From Cladophialophora immunda (Eukaryota > Ascomycota > Eurotiomycetes > Chaetothyriales > Herpotrichiellaceae): a stretch of DNA of 64,000 nt. Positions 45,401-56,308 of this stretch are shown one piece after another. The notes under the pieces were generated by a model, which was given only the letters and a program-made list of their open reading frames with translations, had not been told where the DNA came from and made no database searches. Made by a program: the position numbers and the translations under genes. The stretch spans positions 2,248,777-2,312,776 of the forward strand of contig NW_015622545.1 in assembly GCF_000835495.1 (NCBI RefSeq), written 5' to 3'. Position 1 is the first letter of the stretch. Each line of letters begins with the position of its first letter.

Positions 45401-45686
45401 TACTGGGGCGGGGAGGGCGAGGTTTCGAGTCTTTGGACTGCGTGCTCGATTGAGGAGGCGGTGGTAGAGAGGACGGGACGAAAGGCGGTGCGTCTGCGTG
45501 TAGTCGTGTGAGACGTCCCCCAAAGGGTCTGCCTGCGGTCTGTCTTATGGGAGCTGTAGTTTCTGGTTGAGCGGGCGACGGTCTGCTGGGACCACCTCCG
45601 CCTCTCCGTCTGCGTCGTTGGCCTCTGTTGGTATTGCTGTTGTCATTCGGCGGCGTAGGTGCCTGCTGCACGGCTGAGCCTTCCAT
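42417..45686 (-). CDS. NF-X1-type zinc-finger protein (FAP1 orthologue)
   Basis: A single exon of 1089 residues from the ATG at 45686; the open frame extends slightly upstream without an ATG. A disordered Arg/Pro-rich N-terminus is followed by a RING-like zinc finger (~137-200: CAICTNEI, CRTCWTVFHIGCIKRW, WRCPGC), then many NFX1 repeats with the C-x-H-x-C pattern (CGQSCGRE, CPHPCDLLCHAGPC, CGRHECGERC, CGHPCEQPCH). An R3H domain near 810-850 (GFIHSLAEDFGFD...HRHVVLFK) suggests single-stranded nucleic-acid binding. Yeast FAP1 binds the rapamycin receptor FKBP12; animal NFX1 acts as transcription regulator and ubiquitin ligase. The charged C-terminus is variable. Confidence 0.93.
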   Translation of the reverse strand: MEGSAVQQAPTPPNDNSNTNRGQRRRRRGGGGPSRPSPAQPETTAPIRQTAGRPFGGRLTRLHADAPPFVPSSLPPPPQSSTQSKDSKPRPPRPSNKTTPARTPQRPQGRRGSVARSTAPDIATRIHEDISHNLYECAICTNEIGRSSKVWSCRTCWTVFHIGCIKRWSKNEGSAVPRSAGQSDEETQTGKQWRCPGCNLPKDTFPSTYTCWCEKEIDPKNITGLPPHSCGQSCGRERTFPKACPHPCDLLCHAGPCPPCSAMGPKQSCYCGKQETTRRCVETNYETGWSCGAVCGDIMPCGEHTCQRPCHEGLCGACTTEIDARCYCGKLERKILCKDRGEEKPSSDWVGLFDCGQQCDRLMDCGVHRCEKPCHPQDAAIPHCPRSVDVVTHCPCGKTPLAKLDNGLRTLCTDPIPSCEKECGRSLPCGHKCKQTCHTGACSPCTLKISKPCRCGRNSFDVICHEATEEPPQCTRLCKATLNCGRHECGERCCTGERKASERQATKRKLKPLGSVTRALDENIEAEHICTRPCGRKLKCGNHVCQDLCHRGPCGSCREAIFDDISCSCGRTVLQAPLPCGTRPPPCNFPCNRTKDCGHPPVVHNCHLDEEECPKCPFLTEKQCLCGKKTLKNQPCWRADVLCGLVCGKPLQCGSHTCRKTCHRPGECEDAHQQCQQECGKTKKTCGHPCEQPCHAPSTCKEDKPCPFKVMITCDCQRKKEEVRCNARAHMPEPPGRQTSLKCDDECARLERNRKLALALHIPDDHTDEHVPYSTNTLNMYLEDVAWAHKQEEILRLFAADENEKRYRFPPMRKRQRGFIHSLAEDFGFDGESLDPEPHRHVVLFKTPKFVAAPMKTLAQAARIKRAQLNVSAPVQSTPDRKADEVKHDYNGLLLTKPRFALTEDELRPLVKKSAPTIEFDIIFLSNDEGVALLPTLSSDTPEQLVTLLASLQPTIAGEVIKHNLGASVVLCQFDTSDLEPKILQQQGRPSPSLSSGWSQVAAKKAAPAVAPQVKPVGQRPVYTVLGSRLAEAKRKKQDEEKLRKKSQQQEVVEDWEKEMEQEESDEAARRNSQDNVEPSGGVSASLEA

Positions 45687-46250
45687 GGTGGTGGAAATAG
45701 ATTGAGGGTGTTGGAGACGCCGCAAGGGAGACTCCAGACTGGATATTAAAGCGACACGAGGGTGATGGAAGCCTCTCTAATTGCCACCAAAGAGAATAAG
45801 AAGGGAGAACAAACGCTCAATGCGAAGAGAAACCACAGGTATGGAGAACAAGAACAATTAATGATATTGGCTGTGAGCGGCGGCTCTTCGACTTTTCTGG
45901 CCCAAGTTCGACCTTCTCCAAATTTCTGGCACCGGCACGTCAGCGGCACAGAAACTCCGCCTTTGACTCACCACGGCCAGAAACCACAAGGCTGACCAAT
46001 CACATTCAACTCTTGCACGGTCTAGGCGTTGTCGTTGCCTCCGTCTGTGGCTCCCTCCAGCGACTAATATGACACTCCCACGGTCTATTCAGGGCAAAGA
46101 GTTACATTGTGACTCTCGTGTCCGTGTCCGTAAGAGGGATTTTATTGTTCTGTGGAATCCTCAAGGCATGCCGTTGGTAACCGCCTGCATTTGTAGTGCT
46201 CCGTCCCGCAACTGAACGCCGTGCACCGACCAAGCTCGTATGCAGACCCC
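45687..46250. other. FAP1/NFX1 promoter side
   Basis: Gene-free interval holding the promoter of the NFX1-type gene and the 3' flank of the proteasome subunit gene. No specific element identified. Confidence 0.45.
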
Positions 46251-47145
46251 CTAATTAACTTGCGTACCATATCCTCGGATCTGATCGGCGAAGGCCCAAC
46301 TTTGATTCTCCAGCTTCTCGTCTTCCTTGAGCTCGACGCCCTCCTTAGTCACCACGGCAATGCTGTACTTGTCCAAGCTCCTGGCATCTCTGTAGAACAG
46401 AACTTTCATGCACTGCTTGACGGCGTCGATGGCCATTTCCTTCGTCACATCCTTGACACTCTCTTCGTCATGAGGCATTAGTTTTCGCAGCAAAGGCTGC
46501 GCGAGATGTGCGCCAAATCCAGTCGCCAGTGTTGGAGCGGAGAAGGTTGTCCCCAGCAAATCCGCACTGGCCAAGAACGGCTTCTCGTCTTCATCCAGGC
46601 CCGCGATAAGCATCATGTTCCATAACGGGTTAAAGTCGCTCCTCCTCTTGTACATGACCTTCGAGAGATAAATGTGGAGATTTCGTGCGTTCAGCGTGTG
46701 CCCCGTGGCGGAGAGGTAGTTTTCTCGAATGTCCAGCGACTGCAATAGCCGGTCGAGATATTGCATGTCCGAGACGTCGCCACCAAAGCCAACCACGGTA
46801 TTGGGAGGGAAGGTTCGCAGACGCTTGACATCTGTGAACCGCGCCAGGGAGCCATAGGAAGCTGACAAGAATGTGTTAGCCTAGTCCCCGGAAACGCTGC
46901 ACCTGTGGTAAACATACCTAGGTTGTCTGCTGCCACTACGACACCGTCTTTGAATTTGACTCCCAGTACCGATGTTCCTGTTACTGCAGGCGACTGCGTG
47001 TGCGTCTGAGGCATCGAGGTCTGGAGGTATGAAGGATCGTACGGGCCGTAGACATCATCTCGGGGCTACTGCAAGTTAGCTACGTCGCGGTTCACTGCAA
47101 AGTTTCAGGACTTACACGACCCCAGGCCTGAGGATAGTGATTCAT
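46251..47145 (-). CDS. PRE4: 20S proteasome subunit beta-7 (PRE4/PSMB4)
   Basis: Exons 47145-47116, 47065-46918 and 46861-46251 encode 262 residues; both introns are GT-AG and the first exon is only 30 nt (MNHYPQAWGR). The subunit core begins [35 protein letters not shown] in overlapping blocks. The N-terminal ~40 residues form the propeptide that is removed during assembly. Beta-7 carries no catalytic threonine activity in yeast but its C-terminal arm clasps the opposite half-proteasome; the C-terminal extension (AFADQIRGYGTQVN) is present here. Complex: core particle of the proteasome, in cytosol and nucleus. Confidence 0.95.
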
Positions 47146-47561
47146 CACGGCGGACAACTGATAGGGGAATTCGAAGAAGTGAAGGAAGAATGCGAGGACA
47201 GGATCAGGATAGAGTAAAGAAGAGGTTCAACTGTGGTCATTGACGAAGCCGCGTCAAGAGGTGCAGCCTTGCATAGTCGATGGTCGGCAGAGCTGCCTAA
47301 TGTGGCCAACTTGTCGCATTGGCCAACTCCCCTATGAATGGGGGAATCCTTGCTGTGTCCCGACAACCAGCAGCTCCCTTGATAATCATTAGGAAAGAAT
47401 CGAGATTCGTTTATTGTAAGCTTAATGAGCTTGAAAGAAAAATGCCTAGTAAGACGAAGTCATCGCACTGCTTATAATCGGGTATCATATTCTATGCCCA
47501 AAGGAATAATGCTGAGCTTCGATTATATCTAGACGTCCGTCTGGCTGGGGCAAATGCCTCA
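47146..47561. other. PRE4 promoter side
   Basis: Gene-free. No Rpn4-type GGTGGCAAA element was seen on either strand, in contrast to yeast proteasome genes. Confidence 0.45.
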
Positions 47562-50504
47562 TTATGTATACATGCCCATCTCTTGCCTGTGCATCTCGTT
47601 TTCGTCCTGGAGAAGCTGTTCCGGAGTCGTACTGCCACGAGCAGGTAATGGCGGACGTATCTGTTCCTGCACAGCTGCTGGCTCCTCGGTTTCGCTTTCT
47701 TGATCCGATTGCGGTGGATTGGGGTGCTCCCTGGCTAACACTGCAGCTGGCTCATCAACCTCGCTGCCGTTATCCAGGAGTGGTGAGGCTTTGAGTTGCT
47801 CCTTTGTCGTCGCTGGGGGCTCACCATGACCAAAAAAGTCGTCATGATGTTCATCATTAGCCGGGCTTGTTGGAGCCAATTCCATTGGGGCCTCGACAAC
47901 GAACACTTCATCTTCGGCACCATCCTCGGGCTGTGCGGAGCTCGTCCTCTTGCGCCTTTCCGGAAGTGGTGGCTTCGGTGATGATTTGGCCGATATTGAC
48001 TCGTGGGATCCATCTGTCTCCGGGCGCTTTGGTAGCATTGGAGGTGGCACCGCTTTCCGCTTCGGTGCCAGGAATGAATTTGGCCGCACTCTCTCGGGGG
48101 GAGGCAGCGGAACACCTGGAGGTGGAAGTGGCCTTCCACGCCCCATAGGCTCTCGGGGTGTAGGAGGGCTCCCTGATGCCCCATCCAAATTTCCCTGTGT
48201 TGCCGCCGCTTGGGCATCCCGCTGTCGATTTCTTGCGAGCACGCCCCAACCCCATTTTTGGGCAGCTGCAGCGGCAGCATTGACGGACGCCAGGGCTTGT
48301 TTTCTATCCGCAGCAGTCAACGACCTCGCACCCAGCGTGAAGCCTTTTGAGGGCTTGCTTTTCTCCTGCGCCGAGGCTGGCCTACCATCCTTTTGACCAC
48401 CAGAGTCGGTGGTTTGAGTTGAAGCGCGGCTTGCATTTGTTAGGGTGCGTGGCAGGGAAGAAGCTCCCCGACTGTCTTGGTCTTCGTCTTCCGATACGCC
48501 TGAGGCGTTGCTTGATGTACGCCCCTTCAAGGCTGCAGCCATGGCCGACTCTACAGAAGGGGATGCTGCTGGAGAACCCAGTTCCGACCCATTTCCGGAG
48601 ACTGACCTGGCAGATAGATCTTTTAATATTGTGGCAACGCTCTCTCTATGCGTGGTCTGATCTGCTCCACGAGTAGGCGTATTGGCATCAGCGTGGTTCG
48701 TGGTGATGGTGGGATCTGCGGCACTGGCAAACGAGGTTGACCGCATCAATCTGGGTGTCGAAGAGTCGGCCTTTTCCGCTGTTTCTGGCTTTTTCTTGCC
48801 AAAAAGGTCATTCAAGGAAGCCATGGATTTCTTCGCAGAATTGTTTTTGCCCATACCATTAGTCTCAGCCAAGACTGGCATACTCATGACTCTGTCGTCT
48901 CTCGAAAGCTCTGCCGGGGTGTCTGTTCCGGAACCGCCTGCTTCGATGGCATCTTCAGGTTCCTCGTCCGGGATCTCTGTGGTGGTCGTCGATGCAGGCT
49001 CCGTCTTCCAGATGCCACCGCGATATTTCTGATGTCTCGTGTCGAAGAACGGTACGTCGTCCCAGAAAGGATGTACAATGCTTTCGGCCACCACCTCTCG
49101 GATCCTGCTTTCGATCGCTCTGAGAATGAAAGTGTACGTGATTTGCCGAGTACTGACAATGGGTTCGATGTCGAGCTCCAGAACGGGCATTTTCTCGAAA
49201 GTGAACCAAAACCGGTTGCTGGGAGGCGGTTTGCATCTCACCAAGAGATGCCCCTGGAGCGCTTTGCATGTGACTGCCAACACCATGTCGACTTCTCGGG
49301 CCTTGAAGCGTGTACCCAGATCAATCCGCGCGGTGGCGGCAATCTCGATCCTTACCCCTCCAGAATAATTGACATCGGCTTCGACTGTACAATCACCATT
49401 TACTGTCAAATCCTTCAATCTTGGATTTGTGAAGAAGGGCGCCCCAGTGCCCAAGTCGATTTTCCGCAAGCCCAGCTTGGTGATGAAAGTGGGCTTCCTC
49501 ACCCTCGAAATCTTCTTCGTGAGCTTTTCTCGGATAAAACCTTCCAGTTCTGGGGTCTTGTACATAGCTAGAAACACGCGGCCAATCATGGCATTGAGCC
49601 ATCGTGTCTGCAAATGCTCTTCTGACGAGTGTAATTTCTGTACCAGCAACACAATATGCTCGACATCGAACAGTTGCGGCCCTGGTGGTTCTTCGGTGCT
49701 GCTTTTCTCTTGGTTCTTGAGGATAGCATCGTAGAAGTCCTCTTTATCCGACTGGCTCTGCCCGAAGAGAAAGAATGGCAACGAAGTTGCTTTGTCTCCC
49801 ACTTGAGTTTTTTTCCGCCTCAATCGGATCGCATTTCGCTTGATCCACAGCTCTCCCTCTGGTATTTCTTCTCCGCCAGCATAGACATCGACATCGTGGT
49901 AGTCGAGAGAGATGACGTAGCGAACTTCCAATTGTTGTATATCATCGTAAAGCATGAGATGTCCGTGCCTATCTCGATCAGTCAGGCTTCACCTCCGAAC
50001 AGACACTTCCTATTTCGTAACCCACCTCAAGACCACGTAGAAGACATTGTTTGTTTTCCTGACGTTCTTCCCCGCGCCCTCTTTATTGGGTTCTATCGTG
50101 GGTTTCTGCGACCGATCGAATATGCTGCGGTACATGCTCTGGTAGACACTAGGAGACTCCTGGGCCGCGACGTCCCCCGCAGGTGTCAGCTTGTCCGGCG
50201 GTTTGCCAGGGACACCACCAGGCACATATTCTCTGCATACGGCGAAGTAGCCAGCGGCGACATCAGAGTCGTGCTTTCGATGGAACTGCTCGGCCAGGTC
50301 ATCGGTACCAGTCTTGAATGCAATCTTGTCATCTTCGGGACGGAGCAGCTGGGCAGGATCGTCATTGGACTTCGGTTTCTCTGTTTTCACTTCCGGTGGG
50401 GGGAGCGTGTAGTAGGCATAGAGGAGGACGGAGACGATCAGAAGCGGTACGAAGGTGAGGCCACCGAGCACGTAGACGAAGAGGAACCATTTGAATGGAC
50501 CCAT
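47562..50504 (-). CDS. NVJ2/TEX2-like SMP-domain lipid-transfer protein
   Basis: Exons 50504-50026 and 49968-47562 (57-nt phase-2 intron) encode 961 residues. One N-terminal membrane helix (WFLFVYVLGGLTFVPLL...) anchors it, followed by a PH-like region (VFYVVLRHGHLMLYDD, IRLRRKKT) and then an SMP domain (about residues 270-480: ARWLNAMIGRVF-type start, KLGLRKIDLGTGAPFF, ARIDLGTRFK, RQITYTFILRAIESRIREVV). SMP domains carry lipids between membranes; yeast NVJ2 sits in the ER at nucleus-vacuole contacts and can move ceramide to the Golgi. The C-terminal half is disordered, rich in Ser and Pro, with poly-proline stretches such as RPLPPPGVPLPPPE. Confidence 0.93.
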
Positions 50505-51302
50505 TTGCTAGCCAGCGCATCGAAAGACACGCTGCTTGGGGGCGCACAATCAAGTGGGAGCCATGTGGGAAAAAGCAGCAATAGGAACAAGCTGCTGGGT
50601 GACCAAGCTATGGCACTGAGCACTCAGAAAGCGCAGCTGGAACGAATGAAGTCGCGGTACAAGGCGTCTGGAATCTGGTGCATGTAATGAAGTGCAGCCT
50701 CCTCACGAACTAATACCACAAACGCCTCCCGCGCAGTCTGGGGGGCCAACGAGTGACACCGTGACACCGTGACGCCCAGCGAATCGAATGACGTATTTGC
50801 ACCATGCATTTTGAGCTGCAGCCGAGGATGCCACGTGACACCAAACACGTGCCCACTGCTTTGGGAAGGCTGAACAAGGCTGGGGTCTAGAAAGGGGCGA
50901 GGAGTGCTGCAGTTCTGACAACACGACATCCAAACCAAGCGCTCTTCCATGCAAAGAGACATGCGCGCTGCTCAACATGCCCATCCGCCCTCTTTGATGG
51001 CCAGATAGTGACTCCACCTCGGATCGTTTCCAAACACTGCAACTATACGCGGTCGCGTTGTGGAGGGAACCTTTTTGCGGGGAGACTTCGTTGCCGCACT
51101 CCGCTTTCGCAATGCGTCTCCTGCGCCGCTGTCGGATGCACAATCCTGTCTCGCACTCTCAGTACTTGACATCCTGCTCGTCTTCGTCTCAGGCCGTCCT
51201 TGCCCAGGGGAATCGGTACCACTCAGTGTCGGATCAACCAAGTCCCTCAGCGCCCGAGCCCCATGGGCGTCTTCATCTCATCAAACGCAGCTCCGCGACA
51301 GG
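50505..51302. promoter_or_regulatory. divergent promoter interval
   Basis: Gene-free 798 bp between the SMP protein (leftward) and the Zn2Cys6 regulator (rightward). The open frame before 51303 lacks an ATG in context and is taken as leader. A 9-bp word GTGACACCG occurs twice in a row near 50754-50772. Confidence 0.45.
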
Positions 51303-53081
51303 ATGAGAGCCACTGCGTGCACCAAGTGCCGGCAGGTGAAAGCGCGGTGCAATGCGGCCGACCAGGCACCGGCAGGCTGCTCGCGCTGCCAGTCGCTTGG
51401 AATCGCCTGTGTCTATGACCCGTCGTTCAAACGCACCTCGAAGGCAAAGCTCATGCAGAAGATGGCCTCGGAGATCCGTGAGCTTCGGCAAGCCTTGCGT
51501 AGCAGCAGCAGACCCGTCGCTGCTGCGGACACGGCACAAATAGCTACAGATGAAGAGTCACTATCACCACCACCAACAGCCGATTTAACAGTAACCGGGC
51601 CAGCACCAGCACCCACAACACCAGCAACAACGTCAGCACCTGAAGACGATGCACCCAACCAAAGATCACCTCGCCACCCCCCCTCCACGTGGACGGTGCC
51701 CCAGATCCCCTCGCCGTGTCGCAATTCTACAGAGCTGCTGGGGATCCCTCCTCAATCCCCTCAAACGACTAGTCCTGGGCAGGCTTCAGTCGTGTCTGTC
51801 GCAACCAACCGCTCGATAGGCACCGTGTCTCTCACGGCGAGTCAAGTGGCTGAGATATTCAAGCGCTACTTTGCCCGTTACCACCAACATCTCCCATTTA
51901 AGATGACTGACTTATCAGCCGACGCAATCTACGCCTCTAGCCCGCTCTTGTTCTGGGTCGTCTGCACCATCACTTCTCCCTCGCTCCAACCCACGCTGGC
52001 CCCGATAGTGAAGAGTCTCGTGGAGGAAGTGGTCCACACCCCCAAGCACTCGGTCCAGACGGTCCAGGCCCTCCTCCTGCTGTGCATCTGGCCGTTTCGG
52101 GTCTCATTCCTCAGTGACGATTTCTCCTATTTCTACAGCACCATGGCGACCCAGATCGGCCTGCAACTCGGGCTCCACCGGTCGATGGGGACGCACACTT
52201 ACCGCCACAGCTGGGATGTGCAGCCGATGCCTGACCAAGAGGTGAGGCTGACGACTTGGATGGCCTGCTTCGTCGTTGACCGCATACAAGCGACCATGCG
52301 CGGGGTGCCGCCCTCGCTTCTCGCGGACCCGCAGCTGGTGGGTGCTTTTGACGACCCGGATCTCGACCGCAGCCTCACCAGCCTCTGCCGCATCCTGCAC
52401 ACCTTCACTCAAGGCAGCCTAGAGATGTCCTACCACGGACCGGCTCCCTCGGGACTCCAGGAGCCCACCACTCGCCTGAATCTCATGAGGCTTTACACTG
52501 AGCGGCTCACCGCCCTGAATCGGCTGGTGGAGGGAACCTGCACCGATGCGCTCAAAATCGTTTATCTCTACTGCCGCGTGCAGGTGCAGGCGTACGTACT
52601 CCAAGACGACGTCACCGCGACCTTGGGGACGGAAGAAATGCTCGAGATGATCAGACTCCTCGAGGAAGACGTCTGCGACCTTGTCGACCTCTGCAACAGC
52701 ATCAACCTAGCCATCGGCCCCGGCCACGCCCGCGTGGCCATGACGTACGCGGGCTTCGTGCTGGCGCGTATCCTGCAAACTCCCTACAGCGGCCGGCGCG
52801 AGGTCCTGGAGGAGAAGCTGAAGCGCGCCATCCAGGCCCTCGGCGCCTCGGCGCCGTCGCAGGACGACGTGGTCAACAAGGTCTGCCTCATGTTCCAGGG
52901 TTTGCCCTACATGAGCGACCTTAAGCGCTCGCCGCCGCTTTTGACCCGCATGGCCGCCTGGGTGTCGTACGACTCGCGCCGCATCTTTTGGGAGAACTGG
53001 GCCCAGATGCGCCCGGACCAGGATCTGCGGGGCGGTGGCCAGTTTGAGCTATCTCCGGCACCCACGGCCGCTGCTGTCTAG
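51303..53081 (+). CDS. Zn2Cys6 transcription factor
   Basis: A single exon of 592 residues. The binuclear zinc cluster lies at the very N-terminus with Cys 6, 9, 16, 26, 29 and 36 (C-x2-C-x6-C-x9-C-x2-C-x6-C), followed by a basic linker and a short coiled coil (KLMQKMASEIRELRQALR) for dimerisation. A Pro/Thr/Ala-rich linker precedes the middle homology region (~190-520: FKRYFARYHQHLPF, LLLLCIWPF, YFYSTMATQIGLQLGLHRS, TWMACFVVDR). No introns. It is nuclear and probably binds CGG triplets. It stands at the left border of the putative catabolic block, facing the MFS transporter tail to tail, and is one of two candidate pathway regulators. Confidence 0.93.
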   Translation: MRATACTKCRQVKARCNAADQAPAGCSRCQSLGIACVYDPSFKRTSKAKLMQKMASEIRELRQALRSSSRPVAAADTAQIATDEESLSPPPTADLTVTGPAPAPTTPATTSAPEDDAPNQRSPRHPPSTWTVPQIPSPCRNSTELLGIPPQSPQTTSPGQASVVSVATNRSIGTVSLTASQVAEIFKRYFARYHQHLPFKMTDLSADAIYASSPLLFWVVCTITSPSLQPTLAPIVKSLVEEVVHTPKHSVQTVQALLLLCIWPFRVSFLSDDFSYFYSTMATQIGLQLGLHRSMGTHTYRHSWDVQPMPDQEVRLTTWMACFVVDRIQATMRGVPPSLLADPQLVGAFDDPDLDRSLTSLCRILHTFTQGSLEMSYHGPAPSGLQEPTTRLNLMRLYTERLTALNRLVEGTCTDALKIVYLYCRVQVQAYVLQDDVTATLGTEEMLEMIRLLEEDVCDLVDLCNSINLAIGPGHARVAMTYAGFVLARILQTPYSGRREVLEEKLKRAIQALGASAPSQDDVVNKVCLMFQGLPYMSDLKRSPPLLTRMAAWVSYDSRRIFWENWAQMRPDQDLRGGGQFELSPAPTAAAV

Positions 53082-53537
53082 CGGGGGAGAGAGCGCTGGT
53101 GTTTTCGTTTCATCTTCACCACCACCACGACCCCGTTGTGACGGATGGTGGTGACTAAAATAAATGACCCAGTCTCCCTACATTTGGGGCTTAGGGGAGT
53201 TTGGGCAATGGGAGCAGGACAGGTGTAACATGTGTAGCAGGCAAAAAGCAGGATAAAATGAACCAGACACGATTAATATCCACGCTCACGAGATCATCTT
53301 TCTCATGTCATGTACTGTGCAATATACACGTCTGTTTTTCTTTCTTCTCAACTGGACCCTGTTCGGCTGTACCTCCCCCTCTTCCTTCTTCAGCCACTAA
53401 CAGAAAGGCGCTCTCCGCTCTCTGTCCACTAATGTGAGTGAATCATGGACGGATGGACACACCAACAAACGGGCTCCTTGTTCCCCCTCCGGCCATTCGT
53501 CCTCGGGTGTAGATCAGATTTAGTTTACCTTACTTGC
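53082..53537. other. convergent 3' flanks
   Basis: Gene-free interval between the Zn2Cys6 gene and the MFS transporter gene. Confidence 0.5.
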
Positions 53538-55685
53538 CTACACAGCCTCCTTCTCTTGCACGGTCGCGCTGTTCTTCTCCCCGACTTCTTCCTCCACCAG
53601 AGCCGCCGGATCCTTCGCCATCGCCGTCGCCGGCGGCAGGATCCGCCCGGGCGTCATGGCGGCGAATTTGCGGATCGGCGTGCGCTCGAGGAACAGATGG
53701 TCGATCTCCTCGAGGGACAGACGGCGACACTCGGGGACGCAGAAGAATGTGTACGCGATGGTGGCCAGCGCGATGGAGCCGAAGATGAAGCCCACCTTGG
53801 GGCCGAGGTTCGCGTAGGGCGCGTACAGGAGGTACGGGATGCTGAAGGAGACGGCGAACTGCACGGCCACGTTGACCACGCTGGCCACGGTGTAGGTGAG
53901 GTCTCGAAGGCCTTTGCTTTTGTCAGCACCACTCTGAGTAACTTCAGGGATTGGGACAGGTTCCTCTCTCTCTCTCTCTCTCTCGCTCTTTCTGGAAATC
54001 TGCCGGCCAAAAGTGAAGGGGGAAATAGCCAGACACACTCCCAAAAGGAGATTGAGAAAGACAAGAAGAACGAACAAGAAACAAAGACTCTTGGGTGGCA
54101 GGCAGGACTTACTGGTAGTCGGGATCTCCGCCGTGATGATGTGGCTGATGGGTCCCCAGCCGAGACACCAACCGACATACGAGATGGTGAAGAGCGCCGA
54201 GATGCCCACGCGTGTGGAATGCGAGAGCGTCGCTGGAGATCCGATGCCGGCCATCACCATCAGCGAGGATCCTTGCAGAAGAGCACCGCCGATCAACATG
54301 ACCCTAATGGACAGCGGAGAGGATGGTTAGTCTGATGACAAGAAAGGTTGGAGGGGGAGGGGGAATCAAAGAACACGGCAAGTAATGGTGGTATGTGTAG
54401 CAGTAATGATCGAAAGAGCCAACTAGCTGCCACCTGACGAATACTCGCATGACGAACTCACCTTCGACCCAACATCTGCCGGTCGCACAGGTACATGGAC
54501 ACGGCGACGGCGCCGATATACAGGGCTGAGTTAATACAGGTCATGGCGAAGGGGTTGACGGCCTTGACGTCCTTGAGAAACACGGGCCCGTACTTGCTGA
54601 TGAAAGCCTGTCCGCTGCTCTGCAGGCAGACGCTGGCACCCATGGCAATCAGCGTGCGCTTGAGGTTCACGCCCCGCCACAGGTCCCGGAACGTGCCTTT
54701 CTCCTCGGCCAACACATGGGCCTGGCGGATCTGCGCGATCTGGCTCTCGAACTCGGCCAGAATCTCCTCGTCGCTGAAACGACCCTGGCGATAGCGTCTC
54801 AGGGAGGCCAGTGCTTCGTCTCGCCGGCCATGCACGAGAAGCCAGCGCGGGGACTAGACCGGACATTAGTTACCTTGGCCATAAAAGCCTATATGTGTAT
54901 GTCTGCCTACCTCAGGGAAGAAGAAGACGCTCACACCAACAATAGCGGGGACAACGAAGAAGAGGCCCAGCGGGATCCGGAACGACGCTTCGCCTTCTAG
55001 GTGACTGGTCCCATAGGCGATGATGGACATGATCAACGATCCCGTCTGTTCTGGTTCGGTCCCCGAAGAAGGGGAAGATAGTCAGTCACTTGAAGCAAGG
55101 TGGGGTGGAGTCTCTCGACGCCAGCCAGATCGAATTCGCCCAAAAAGGAAGAGGCGAGAATAGCTGAGTCCTACGTCGCTAGGACACACGTACCATGATT
55201 CCCAGCTGATAGGTGCTGACCACAAACCCGCGGATGTGGGAGGGGCAGAGCTCAGACTGCATGACGGGGATCGTGGCGATCTCCTGGCCCAGGTAGATAT
55301 AGTTCAGGATGCGGGCGACCAGCATCTGCTCCTTGCGCTGGGCTGTGACGAGGAGGATGGCCGACAGGAAGGCCCAAAAGCACATCACCCACAGCGACAT
55401 GCGGCGTCCCCAGCGCCGGGTGATGAACCCGCTGAGTAGCACGCCCGTCACTTGGCCGATGTAGGTCAGGCTGTTGAGCAGGGACAGGAAGTACGGTTCG
55501 ATTTGCCAGGCCTGGGTTTTGGGGTTGTAGACGCCGAACTTGCGCTCGAAGGCGCCCATGGCCTGCGTGGTGCTGAAGGCTGCGAGGTCCATCCCGTAGT
55601 TGACCTGCGAGAGCGACAGGATGCCCACAGCGAAGGCGAGTTGGCCGTTGAAGTTGCGCAATAGGCCATGGTTTGTGAGTCCCAT
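53538..55685 (-). CDS. MFS sugar transporter
   Basis: Five exons: 55685-55194, 55045-54911, 54853-54462, 54303-54113 and 53911-53538, together 527 residues. Family marks: RRWGRRMSL after helix 2, ELCPSHIRGFVVSTYQL, PESPRWLL at the end of helix 6 (split by an intron after PE), GRRVMLIGG after helix 8 and PECRRLSLEEIDHLF at the C-terminus. This is the SP subfamily of proton-coupled sugar carriers, twelve helices, plasma membrane. Helix 1 reads LSLSQVNYGMDLAAFSTTQAM, typical of a fungal branch whose substrates are not well defined. The last intron (54112-53912, 201 nt) contains a long GA/CT run. No ATG lies upstream in frame. Confidence 0.93.
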
Positions 55686-56308
55686 GATGGTGTCGGCGGT
55701 AGTAACTGAGGAGGAAGACAAACTAGATCGAGAACTGATTGTCCGTCGGTCGAATAGTCAAATTCTGTGCTGGGCTATGAGACGCCTTTCCAAGGTTCAG
55801 CTCCTCTTTCTCTGAAAGTGCGATGAAGGGGAAGTGTTGATGTGGTTGTTGGCAAGAATGGTGATGAATGCTGCGTTAACGAAGCATAATATCCTTTCTC
55901 TTGCTTCCTCGCTCACCAACTCCCATGGACGGGGGTTCAGCGGTCTCTTTATAGCAGGACGACGCAGAATCGACCGTTGTTAACTCAGAACATGGCTATT
56001 TTCTTGAGAAGCCCAACTCCAGCTCGTGGTGAAGCTAGCCTGGCTCCGTGGGTTCCCCGTGGAGACTGAACCGGGAGAGAAGATGGGGTAGTCGCTCTGT
56101 CGAGGTAGACGAGGAAGATGCCATGGTCCCGAACTTTGAAGAGATTGTGTGATGATTGGGCCTGTAGACGTAGTAATGTGGACCTCCGCGCATGAGCGAA
56201 ACAGGAGTGGAATGTTTGTTCCCAGAAGCATTGCGAAACCGGCATGAGAAGTGCATTTGGCTTTTGCCCAACTGGCTTTGCCATCGACTACCTAGTAGGT
56301 ACACGGGC
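55686..56308. promoter_or_regulatory. MFS transporter promoter region
   Basis: Gene-free. On the minus strand a TATAAA lies at 55948-55953, about 265 bp upstream of the MFS start, within a C/G-richer stretch. Confidence 0.5.

Noticed and set aside
53445..54335. 296-codon plus-strand frame over the MFS gene
   Set aside because: Shadow of transporter exons, passing through the CT-repeat intron.
55948..55953. TATA word as firm MFS promoter element
   Set aside because: Distance to the start codon (about 265 bp) needs a long leader; mentioned only inside the promoter interval.
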